64,000 nt of DNA from Cognatilysobacter xinjiangensis. GTDB taxonomy: Bacteria > Pseudomonadota > Gammaproteobacteria > Xanthomonadales > Xanthomonadaceae. Shown one piece after another: positions 20,338-27,447 of the stretch (its first letter is position 1; each line of letters begins with the position of its first letter). The notes under the pieces were generated by a model. That model searched no databases and was not told the DNA's origin. It was given only the letters and a program-made list of their open reading frames with translations. The stretch covers positions 682,001 to 746,000 of the forward strand of contig NZ_BMXY01000001.1 in the NCBI RefSeq assembly GCF_014651995.1, given 5' to 3'. Made by a program: the position numbers and the translations under genes.

Positions 20338-20700
20338 TCAGTCCAGCAGCGTGAGCACGCGTTCGGGCGGGCGGCCGACGACGGCGCGGCCGCCGTATAC
20401 GAGGATCGGCCGCTCGACGAGTTCCGGGTGCGCCGCCATCGCCTCGATCAATCGCTCCTCCGTGAGCGAGGCATGGCCCAGCCCGAGCGCCTCGTAGGCG
20501 GCCTCACCAGTCCGTAGAAGCGCGCGCGGCGACTCGCCCGTCATCGCGACGATCTCGCGCAGCCGTTGCGCTGAAAGCGGCGTCGCCATCAGGTCGACCA
20601 CCTCGGGCTCGATGTCGCGCTCGCGCAGCAGATCCAGCGCACCGCGGCATTTCGAGCAGCTGGCCTTGTTGTGGAGCAGCAGGGGACGGTCGGTAGCCAT
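20338..20700 (-). CDS. ArsC-family protein (arsenate reductase-like)
   Basis: A 120-residue thioredoxin-fold protein. The N terminus LLLHNKASCSKCRGALDLL has the catalytic-type cysteine, here as C-x2-C, followed by the ArsC pattern EVVDLMATPLSAQRLREIVAMTG and RPILVYGGRAVVGRPPERV. The family includes arsenate reductases and YffB/Spx-like proteins of other functions. No ars operon genes are adjacent, so arsenate reduction is not established. It is convergent with the preceding gene, separated by 3 bp. Confidence 0.82.
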   Translation of the reverse strand: MATDRPLLLHNKASCSKCRGALDLLRERDIEPEVVDLMATPLSAQRLREIVAMTGESPRALLRTGEAAYEALGLGHASLTEERLIEAMAAHPELVERPILVYGGRAVVGRPPERVLTLLD

Positions 20701-20801
20701 GCGTCTTCCTCGCGTTCGATGGGCGCCGATTATCGCGCGGCCGCTTCACCCGGCGAGTACGCGCGCTGGGCGACGTTTCGGAAAACCGCTGGAGGTACGT
20801 C

Positions 20802-21686
20802 ATGGCGAGGCCCATCTGGACCGGCGCGATCTCGTTCGGTCTGCTCAACATCCCGATCAAGCTGATGTCGGGCGAGCGCCGCACCGACATCCACTTCCGC
20901 ATGCTCGACTCGCGCAACAACTCCCCGGTGCGCTACGAGCGCGTCAACGCGGAGACCGGCGAGGAAGTGCCGTGGAAGGAGATCGTCAAGGCCTACGAGT
21001 TCTCCAAGGACAACTACGTGGTGCTGCAGCCCGAGGACATCGAGCGCGCGGCGACCGAGAACCACGAGACCATCGCGATCGAGGCCTTCGTCGACGCCGA
21101 ATCCATTCCGCTGGGTTACCTGGAAAAGCCCTACATCCTCGTGCCGGGCAAGAAGGCGGAGAAGGGCTACGTGTTGCTGCGCGAGGTGCTGAAGAAGAAC
21201 GGCCGCGTCGGCATCGGCCGCGTGGTTATCCGCACCCGCGAGTACCTGTGCATGCTCGTGCCCGAGGGCGACGCGCTGATGCTGATGCTGATGCGCTTCC
21301 CGCAGGAACTCGTCGACGCCTCCGAATACGAGCTTCCCGCCGGCAGCGCACGCGCCTGGCACGTAACGCCGCGCGAGATGGAAATGGCCGAGATGCTGAT
21401 GGAATCGATGACCGACGAGTGGAAGCCCGCCGACTACAAGGACGAGTTCCGCGAGCGGCTGTCGGAGGTCATCAAGAAGCGCATCAAGCAGAAGGAGACG
21501 GCGCACATCGAGGACGAGCGCGAGGACGAGGGCGAGGAGGCGACGAACGTCGTCGACTTCATGGCGCTGCTGAAGAAGAGCCTGGAAGGCAAGGGCGGCG
21601 GCGCGTCCAAGCCCGCCAAGAAGACCGCGCGCAAGACGCCCGCGAAGAAGACCGCGAAACGCCGGGCGGCCAAGAAGCGGGCCTGA
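20802..21686 (+). CDS. ku: Non-homologous end joining protein Ku
   Basis: A 294-residue protein that binds DNA ends as a homodimer and recruits LigD in bacterial end joining. MARPIWTGAISFGLLNIPIKL is the standard Ku start, followed by the beta-barrel core (EVPWKEIVKAYEFSKDNYVVL, FVDAESIPLGYLEKPYIL). The last 25 or so residues are a Lys/Ala-rich tail (KPAKKTARKTPAKKTAK), known in other bacteria to help DNA binding. ligD starts 3 bp after the stop, so the pair is an operon. Confidence 0.96.
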   Translation: MARPIWTGAISFGLLNIPIKLMSGERRTDIHFRMLDSRNNSPVRYERVNAETGEEVPWKEIVKAYEFSKDNYVVLQPEDIERAATENHETIAIEAFVDAESIPLGYLEKPYILVPGKKAEKGYVLLREVLKKNGRVGIGRVVIRTREYLCMLVPEGDALMLMLMRFPQELVDASEYELPAGSARAWHVTPREMEMAEMLMESMTDEWKPADYKDEFRERLSEVIKKRIKQKETAHIEDEREDEGEEATNVVDFMALLKKSLEGKGGGASKPAKKTARKTPAKKTAKRRAAKKRA

Positions 21687-21689
21687 CGC

Positions 21690-24428
21690 ATGGGCCTGCA
21701 GGAGTACAACCGCAAGCGGCGCTTCGCGAAGACACCGGAGCCCAAGGGCGAGGCCGCGCGCCGGCACGCCGGGCCGCTGTCGTTCGTCGTGCAGCTGCAT
21801 CATGCGCGGGCTCGGCACTACGACTTCCGGCTGGAAGTGGACGGCGTGCTGCGCAGTTGGGCGGTGCCGCGCGGTCCGTCCTTCCGGCCCGGCGAGAAAC
21901 GGCTCGCGGTCGAAACCGAGGACCATCCGCTCACCTACGAACACTTCCAGGGCCTGATCCCGGAAGGCGAGTACGGCGCGGGCCACATGGCCATCTTCGA
22001 CCACGGCACATGGGCGCCCGAGGGCGACCTGCACGAGGCGCTGCGCAAGGGGCGCCTCGACTTCCACCTCGACGGCGACCGCCTGAAGGGACGCTGGTCG
22101 CTGGTGCGCACGCACCACCAGGGGCGGCGCGGCCAGTGGATGCTGCTCAAGCGCACCGACGAGTACGCCGCCGACCTCGAGGCCGACGATTTGATCGGCG
22201 ACCTGCCCGCGCCGCCGCCGGATGCCCCCGGCGCGTCGACGAAGTCGGGCCTCGAGATCCGCGCCCGCAAGGGCTTCGATACCGGAACGTCGCCAATGGC
22301 CAAGCCACGCAAGACCGCCACCCGCACGACCGCCGCGCCGCGCGCGCGTACGGCTGCCGCGAAGACGACATCGGCTCGCAAGTCCGCCCGCGCCGCGCCA
22401 GCGCGCGACCTGCGTGCGCTCAAGCGCGAGGCGGCACGGCTGGCCGACGGCGCGAAGTTCCCGACCGGCGAATTCGTGCAGCCCATGCTCACGGTCGCGG
22501 CGGAGAAGGCGCCGTCGGGCGAGGAATGGATCCACGAATGGAAATGGGACGGCTACCGGCTCATCGGGCAGAGCGGGCGCTCGCCGATGCTGTGGTCGCG
22601 CAACGGGATTCCGTGGAACGAGCGCGCCCCCGAGCTGGTGAAGATGCTGAAGTCGCTCGGCACCACCGCGGTGCTCGACGGCGAGCTGATCGCGGTCGAC
22701 ACCTCGGGCTACAGCGATTTCAACGCGCTGCAGCGCGCGCTGTCCGAGAAGGACGCGCGCTGCCTGCGCTACGTCGTCTTCGACCTGCTCTCGCTCGACG
22801 GCCACGATCTTCGCGCCGTGCCGCTCATCGAGCGCAAGGCGCTGCTGGAGCGGCTGCTCGAAGGCGCCGATCCGCGCTTCTTCTACAGCACGCACATCGT
22901 GGGGCGCGGGCCCGAGATCTTCGAGGCGGCGCGGGGCCGCGGTATGGAAGGGATCATCAGCAAGCGCGCGGACTCGCTCTACGTCGACGGGCGTTCCGAG
23001 CAGTGGCTGAAGGTCAAGACGGCGGAAACGCGCGACTTCGTCGTGGTCGGTTACACCCCGCCGAAGGGGTCGCGCCAAGGGTTGGGCTCGCTGATGCTCG
23101 GCCAGTACAAGGACCGCACGCTGGTCTATGCCGGGCGCGTCGGTTCCGGGATGAACAACGATTTCCTGCTCGACCTGGTCCGCCAGCTGCGCGACATCGA
23201 AACCGACGACCCGGTGGTCGAGATCCCGAAGCACGTGCCGCTGCCGAAGGGGCGCATCCACTGGGTGCAGCCGAAGATGGTGGTCGAAGTGTTCTTCCGC
23301 GGCTGGGGCAAGGAAGGGCTGGTACGGCAGGCGTCGTTCCATCGCCTGCGCGACGACAAGCCAGCGACGCCGGACGCGCTCGAGCAGCCCGAACCGGTCA
23401 CGTCGGCCACAGCGACCAGGCGCGCCAGGAAGGCGGTGGCGACTGCGACGGCGACAACGGCCGCCAAGAGCACCGTCAGGAAGGCAGCTGCAAAGAAAGC
23501 CGCGAGTAAACGCACCGTGGCGAAGAAAGCGCCGGCCACGAAGCGCGGCAAGTCGCGCGGCATCGACCTCGACGACTCCAACCTGCCAACGCTCAGCAGC
23601 CCTGGCCGCGTGGTCTACCCGGATGCCGGCTACACCAAGCAGGACGTCTGGAATTACTACCTCGCCGCCGCGCCACAGCTGCTGGAGGAGATCGGCGGCC
23701 GCCTGATATCCATCGTCCGCTGCCCCGATGGGATCGGCGGCCAGCACTTCTTCCAGAAGCACGTGAAGCACGGCTTCGGCGACGAGGTGAAGCCGTTCAA
23801 GCTCACCGAGAACGACGGCGACGAGGCGACCTACTTCTACGTCGACAGCCTCGAAGGGCTGATGTCGCTCGTGCAGATGAACACGATCGAGATCCACCCC
23901 TGGGGCTCGCGCATCGAAACACTGGAGCAGCCCGACCGGATCGTGTTCGATCTCGATCCGGATCCTTCCATCGACTGGCCGACGATTCGCGCCGCCGCCA
24001 GGGACGTCCGCGATCGCCTGCTGGAGGTCGGCATCGAATCCTTCCCGAAACTGTCCGGTGGCAAGGGCGTGCACGTGGTCGCGCCGCTCAAGCCGAAGGC
24101 CGACTGGGAGGCGGTGCGCCGGTTCTGCGACGCGTTCGCGGACACGATGGCCCGGCAGTCGCCCGAGCGCTACGTGGCGACCATGAGCAAGGCGCAGCGC
24201 AAGGGCCGCATCTTCATCGACTGGCTGCGTAACGGGCGGGGCGCCACCAGCGTGGCGAGCTGGTCGCTGCGGGCGCGCAAGGGCGCGCCGGTCGCTGTGC
24301 CGGTGACGTGGGCGGAGCTGTCGCGCGTGCGCAGCCCGGCCCGTTACACGCTGAAGGACGCGGCCAAGCGCGGCATGCCCGACGAGGCCGCGGCGATCAT
24401 CGCGCGCGCCAAGCCCTTGCCGGTCTGA
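21690..24428 (+). CDS. ligD: DNA ligase D (phosphoesterase-ligase-polymerase)
   Basis: A 912-residue multifunctional end-joining enzyme. The N-terminal 3'-phosphoesterase (about 20-170) shows LHHARARHYDFRLEVDG with the His, Asp and Arg ligands. The central ATP-dependent ligase (about 250-560) has the adenylation lysine in EWKWDGYR at K285, followed by motif III-like YVVFDLLSLDG and motif IV-V EGIISKR and WLKVK. The C-terminal polymerase/primase (about 625-905) shows FDLDPDP with the catalytic aspartates and KLSGGKGVHVVAPL. Two long Ala/Lys/Arg/Thr-rich linkers (about 200-245 and 575-622) join the domains. The order PE-LIG-POL matches the Pseudomonas type rather than the mycobacterial order. 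Confidence 0.96.
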   Translation: MGLQEYNRKRRFAKTPEPKGEAARRHAGPLSFVVQLHHARARHYDFRLEVDGVLRSWAVPRGPSFRPGEKRLAVETEDHPLTYEHFQGLIPEGEYGAGHMAIFDHGTWAPEGDLHEALRKGRLDFHLDGDRLKGRWSLVRTHHQGRRGQWMLLKRTDEYAADLEADDLIGDLPAPPPDAPGASTKSGLEIRARKGFDTGTSPMAKPRKTATRTTAAPRARTAAAKTTSARKSARAAPARDLRALKREAARLADGAKFPTGEFVQPMLTVAAEKAPSGEEWIHEWKWDGYRLIGQSGRSPMLWSRNGIPWNERAPELVKMLKSLGTTAVLDGELIAVDTSGYSDFNALQRALSEKDARCLRYVVFDLLSLDGHDLRAVPLIERKALLERLLEGADPRFFYSTHIVGRGPEIFEAARGRGMEGIISKRADSLYVDGRSEQWLKVKTAETRDFVVVGYTPPKGSRQGLGSLMLGQYKDRTLVYAGRVGSGMNNDFLLDLVRQLRDIETDDPVVEIPKHVPLPKGRIHWVQPKMVVEVFFRGWGKEGLVRQASFHRLRDDKPATPDALEQPEPVTSATATRRARKAVATATATTAAKSTVRKAAAKKAASKRTVAKKAPATKRGKSRGIDLDDSNLPTLSSPGRVVYPDAGYTKQDVWNYYLAAAPQLLEEIGGRLISIVRCPDGIGGQHFFQKHVKHGFGDEVKPFKLTENDGDEATYFYVDSLEGLMSLVQMNTIEIHPWGSRIETLEQPDRIVFDLDPDPSIDWPTIRAAARDVRDRLLEVGIESFPKLSGGKGVHVVAPLKPKADWEAVRRFCDAFADTMARQSPERYVATMSKAQRKGRIFIDWLRNGRGATSVASWSLRARKGAPVAVPVTWAELSRVRSPARYTLKDAAKRGMPDEAAAIIARAKPLPV

Positions 24429-24524
24429 TCGATTTTCGCTGCCGTCCTATCCGCGTGTCGCGAGAGCGCGCGTGCGCGACAGGACATGCGTGGCACGACT
24501 AGGTGCTGTGGCCCGCACAAAGAA

Positions 24525-24549
24525 GAACGGCGGCATCGCGCCGCCGTTC
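24525..24549. terminator. Bidirectional hairpin terminator between ligD and the lipoprotein gene
   Basis: A perfect 10-bp stem (GAACGGCGGC / GCCGCCGTTC) with a 5-base loop. On the minus strand it is followed by TTCTTTG, a reasonable T tract for the lipoprotein gene; on the plus strand ATTTG follows. It lies between two convergent genes and can serve both. Confidence 0.65.
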
Positions 24550-24571
24550 ATTTGACCTGTTCGATGTCGGA

Positions 24572-24961
24572 TCAAGGCGTCGGCGGCGTGGTCGTATTGC
24601 CGTTCTGCTGGTCCGAATCGGTGCTCGTAGTTCCCGTGCCCGTACCGGTGCCCGTGCCCGTGCCGGCGTTCGTCGTATCCGTGCCAGTACCGGTACCGGT
24701 ACCCATCGTGTCGGTACCCGTGCCCATGGTGTCGGTCCCGGTCGTGCCCGTCGTGCCGGTGCCCGTCATGTCGGCGGACGTACCGGTGGTGCCGGTGCCG
24801 GTCATGTCGGTGCCGGTGGTGCCCGTCGTATCGGTGACGGGTGCGGTTGTCGCGGTGGTGTCGGAGCCCGCCGCGGTAGTGGCGGACTGGTCGGCGGTTT
24901 CCTGGCGGCCGCAGGCGCTCACCAGCAGCACCGTCGCCGCAATGGCCAGAGTCTTCTTCAT
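24572..24961 (-). CDS. Thr/Gly-repeat lipoprotein
   Basis: A 129-residue predicted lipoprotein. Start ATG 24961 gives MKKTLAIAATVLLVSACG, a signal peptide ending in a lipobox with the acylated Cys at residue 17 or close by. The open frame continues far upstream but without coding character. Nearly all of the mature part is tandem T-G-T/T-G-T-D units (such as TGTGTTGTS and TGTGTGTGTDTT) encoded by repeated six-base units. No domain is recognised. It could be a flexible surface tether. The repeat tract could change length by slippage in whole codons. Confidence 0.75.
   Translation of the reverse strand: MKKTLAIAATVLLVSACGRQETADQSATTAAGSDTTATTAPVTDTTGTTGTDMTGTGTTGTSADMTGTGTTGTTGTDTMGTGTDTMGTGTGTGTDTTNAGTGTGTGTGTGTTSTDSDQQNGNTTTPPTP
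24627..24835. repeat. Hexamer-based tandem repeat inside the lipoprotein gene
   Basis: On the plus strand the tract is built from GTGCCC, GTACCG and GTGCCG hexamers with imperfect longer units (GTGTCGGTACCC and relatives). It encodes the Thr/Gly repeat on the minus strand. Because units are multiples of three bases, slippage would add or remove residues without frameshift. Confidence 0.7.
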
Positions 24962-25155
24962 GATCGTTTCTCGCTCGTGGGGGAGGGCCCGATGACCCGC
25001 GATGAACTCTCGCAGATGCGATGGCAGGAATTCGTCAAACGCATGTGAGCGCAATGTTCGGCCGCGCGAGTGTCGAACTCCGGAAAAAACTTCCCTTCGG
25101 CGCAACAAGCGCGTGAATCCCGCATGAGTTTTACCGCCCCGCGCAGGCTTCGCGT

Positions 25156-25170
25156 TGGCATGCCTCTTGC
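25156..25170 (+). promoter_or_regulatory. Sigma-54 (-24/-12) promoter of the BON low-complexity gene
   Basis: TGGCATGCCTCTTGC matches the sigma-54 consensus TGGCAYG-N4-TTGC at every fixed position, with GG (25157-25158) and GC (25169-25170) 12 bp apart. Transcription would start near 25182, leaving about 57 nt of leader before the GTG start at 25239. A sigma-54 activator gene lies about 2.3 kb downstream at 27440-28783. Confidence 0.75.
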
Positions 25171-25238
25171 GGATAGTCCTTGGTCGCATTACAGCGCGGC
25201 TCCATGCACGCAGATTCCGGATGAAGGAGGGCAGTTCA

Positions 25239-27158
25239 GTGCGTGATCAACAGTTGGGACGCCAGCTCAAGGACGTCGCGAGCGATGTCGCGCGACTCGG
25301 GGCGCAGGCATTCAACGCAGGTCGAAACTGGCTCAATGACAGGAGGCAAGACATGCATCACAACGAACACGGCAATCAGCACTCGAGCGGTAGCGAGCGC
25401 GGCCAGCACGGTTATCAGTCGGAGAACGCGCACAGCTCGCGTCAGGGCAGCGGGCGCGAAAGTGGACAGTGGGAGCCGGGCTATACCAACCAGATGAACC
25501 AGGGCGAGATGTTCGGGCGCGGCAACCAGTACGGTCAGAACAACTACGGCACGTCCGACTACGGCCAGCAGAGCTCGAGCGGCCAGGGCTACGGCTCTCA
25601 GTTCCAGGGCAGCTCGGGCCAGTACGGGCAGGGCCAGCAGTACGGACAGAGCGGCTACGGTGCGCAGAGTGGTCAGGCCTCGGGTTCGATGGGCTATAGC
25701 GGCTACGGCTCGTCGCAGCAGCAGTACGGCCAGGGCAGCTCGCAGTCGCAGCAGCACGACGCGCAGCGCGGCTACGGCGGCCCGCAGAGCCAGCAGTACG
25801 GCCAGGGCTCGCAGCAGCATGGTCAGGGCGCCTATGGCCAAGGCTCTCAGTACGGCCAGGCCTCGCAGGGTTCGCAGTACGGCTCGCAGATGCACGGCAG
25901 CTCGCAGCAGGGCCAGTCGCAGGGCTTCGGCGAGCAGTACGGCCGTACGCCGGGCTACGGCGCCTATGGCGGCGAGAGCCAGGGCTCGGGCGGCCGCTCG
26001 TTCGGCCAAGGCTACGGTTCCAGCTCGGGCTACGGCTCGCAGGGCGGCTACGGCCAGCAGTACGGCGCGGGCTCGAGCGGCAGTAGCTACGGCCAGCAGG
26101 GCAGCAGCTACGGCGGCGGTGATTTCTCGCGCGATCGCGAGTATCTCGTCGGCGGCTTCGGTGCGTCGCAGACGGGCGTACACGGCGGTTACGGCAGCCC
26201 GTACATGCAGCACGAGACCAGCTTCTCGAGCTGGCGCGGGCAGGGCGACTACGGCAGCACGCAGATGAACCCGCAGGCGTCGTCGCAGCAGTACGGCTCG
26301 CAGGGCTCGCAGCAGTACGGCTCGCACGGCTCGCAGCAGTTTGGTTCGCAGGGCTACGGGCAGGGCTCCCAGCAGTCGGGCGGCTCGCAGGGCTACGGGC
26401 AGCAGGGCAACGGCTTCGGCGAGTCGCAGTACGGCACGGGCCAGTCCCAGTTCGGTTCGAGCCGCGGCTATGGCGACGGTGGCTACTCCAACCGCTCGCA
26501 GTCGAGCTTCTCCGGCAACAGCCAGACGCAGTTCGGCCAGGGCTCGGGCTCGTCGCAGTTTGCGCAGGGTGCGCAGGGCGGCATGCACGGCTACGGCAGC
26601 CAGTCGCAGGGCCAGCATCGTGGCCGCGGCCCGAAGAACTACGTACGTTCGGACGAGCGCATCATCGACGACCTCAACGAGCGCCTGATGAATGCGCACG
26701 ACATCGACGTGTCCGATGTCGAGGTGCGCTGCGAGGGCGGCAAGATCGTGCTGGACGGCACCGTCGAGCAGCGCTGGATGAAGCACCGCATCGAGGACAT
26801 CGCCGAGTCCTGCGCGGGTGTTCGTGACATCGACAACCGCGTGCGCGTCGGCTCGTCGCAGTCGTCGACGTCGGGTTCGCGCTCGTCGATGGGCTCCCAG
26901 TCGTCGTCTTCGTCGTCCTCGGCCGGCAGCAGCGGCTCGTCGTTGTCGTCGGGTTCGACCGGCGAGCAGTCGCAGTCCTCGCTGTCGGGCAGCTCCGGTT
27001 CGCAGTCGCTGAGCGGCTCGGAATCGGCGAGCAGCGAGTCGGGCGACGCCGGCTCGCGCCAGGCTGGCGGCACGGCCGGCGCGTCGCGCAGCAAGGACGG
27101 CTCGTCCTCGCGCTCGGGCACCAGCGGCACTACCGGCGGCAGCGCTTCGCAGCACTGA
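25239..27158 (+). CDS. Gly/Ser/Tyr/Gln-rich low-complexity protein with a BON domain
   Basis: A 639-residue protein. GTG 25239 is chosen because AAGGAGG (25224-25230) sits 8 bp upstream; an in-frame ATG at 25221 overlaps that site. Residues 1-45 are a normal, partly amphipathic segment (RDQQLGRQLKDVASDVARLG). Residues from about 45 to 465 are almost pure Q, G, S and Y in short repeats such as SQQYGQG, QGYGS and QYGQ, with a short ordered stretch near 295-345 (FSRDREYLVGGFG, SSWRGQGDYG). A BON domain follows at about 467-540 (RSDERIIDDLNERLM, then VSDVEVRCEGGKIVLDGTV). The C-terminal 95 residues are Ser/Gly-rich. There is no signal peptide, so a cytoplasmic location is likely. BON domains bind membranes or ligands. 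The composition resembles prion-like domains. Confidence 0.85.
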   Translation: MRDQQLGRQLKDVASDVARLGAQAFNAGRNWLNDRRQDMHHNEHGNQHSSGSERGQHGYQSENAHSSRQGSGRESGQWEPGYTNQMNQGEMFGRGNQYGQNNYGTSDYGQQSSSGQGYGSQFQGSSGQYGQGQQYGQSGYGAQSGQASGSMGYSGYGSSQQQYGQGSSQSQQHDAQRGYGGPQSQQYGQGSQQHGQGAYGQGSQYGQASQGSQYGSQMHGSSQQGQSQGFGEQYGRTPGYGAYGGESQGSGGRSFGQGYGSSSGYGSQGGYGQQYGAGSSGSSYGQQGSSYGGGDFSRDREYLVGGFGASQTGVHGGYGSPYMQHETSFSSWRGQGDYGSTQMNPQASSQQYGSQGSQQYGSHGSQQFGSQGYGQGSQQSGGSQGYGQQGNGFGESQYGTGQSQFGSSRGYGDGGYSNRSQSSFSGNSQTQFGQGSGSSQFAQGAQGGMHGYGSQSQGQHRGRGPKNYVRSDERIIDDLNERLMNAHDIDVSDVEVRCEGGKIVLDGTVEQRWMKHRIEDIAESCAGVRDIDNRVRVGSSQSSTSGSRSSMGSQSSSSSSSAGSSGSSLSSGSTGEQSQSSLSGSSGSQSLSGSESASSESGDAGSRQAGGTAGASRSKDGSSSRSGTSGTTGGSASQH

Positions 27159-27170
27159 CGCGATCACGGA

Positions 27171-27201
27171 AAAGGCCCGCCTACGCGGGCCTTTTCTTTT
27201 G
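27171..27201. terminator. Bidirectional terminator after the BON protein gene
   Basis: An 11-bp stem (AAAAGGCCCGC / GCGGGCCTTTT) with loop CTAC is followed by CTTTT on the plus strand and, because the stem begins with AAAA, by a T run on the minus strand too. It separates the convergent genes ending at 27158 and 27217. Confidence 0.88.
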
Positions 27202-27216
27202 CCTGCCGTTCCGCCC

Positions 27217-27447
27217 TCAGGGCATCGGCGGCATGTGGCGGAGGATCTCGATGCAGCGCATGCCCGCGTCCTCCGCGCGCGAGAGATTGGCCATCGCAGC
27301 GGGAATGTCGCCGATCTCGATCATGTGTCGCGCCGCGGCGGTCGCCATCGTCAGCGCGTTTACCTCGTTGGAGAGGTCGTGGCGCCAGCGACCGGTGTAA
27401 TGCACCGGCCGCGGGAACGGGCCGGCCGGCGGGAACCCCTCATGCAT
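27217..27447 (-). CDS. Small protein resembling an isolated histidine-kinase phosphotransfer helix
   Basis: A 76-residue protein whose start overlaps the stop of the sigma-54 regulator by 8 bp, so the two are coupled. Residues 19-45 (GRWRHDLSNEVNALTMATAA) resemble the H-box helix of histidine kinases, with a possible phospho-acceptor His at 23 followed by D-L-x-N. A second helix follows (AMANLSRAEDAGMRCIEIL). There is no ATP-binding domain, no membrane segment and no room for one. It could be a phosphotransfer or phosphatase partner of the adjacent regulator. This is inference from a short motif; it may also be unrelated. Confidence 0.6.
   Translation of the reverse strand: MHEGFPPAGPFPRPVHYTGRWRHDLSNEVNALTMATAAARHMIEIGDIPAAMANLSRAEDAGMRCIEILRHMPPMP

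Noticed and set aside
20338-20700. Calling this gene arsenate reductase arsC outright
   Set aside because: The family includes proteins of other function and no ars genes are near.
20730-24074. An 1114-codon open frame antisense to ku and ligD
   Set aside because: It runs opposite two well-supported genes; its product is rich in Arg, Ala, His and Val without ordered motifs. Long antisense frames are expected in high-GC DNA.
24486-24995. Plus-strand frame rich in VPVPVP repeats
   Set aside because: It is the complement of the Thr/Gly repeat. The minus strand has a proper lipoprotein signal and start, so the plus frame is a shadow.
25236-27167. Antisense Ala/Leu/Val-rich frame opposite the BON protein
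   Set aside because: It is the mirror of the SYGQ repeats; the plus strand has the ribosome site, promoter and BON domain.
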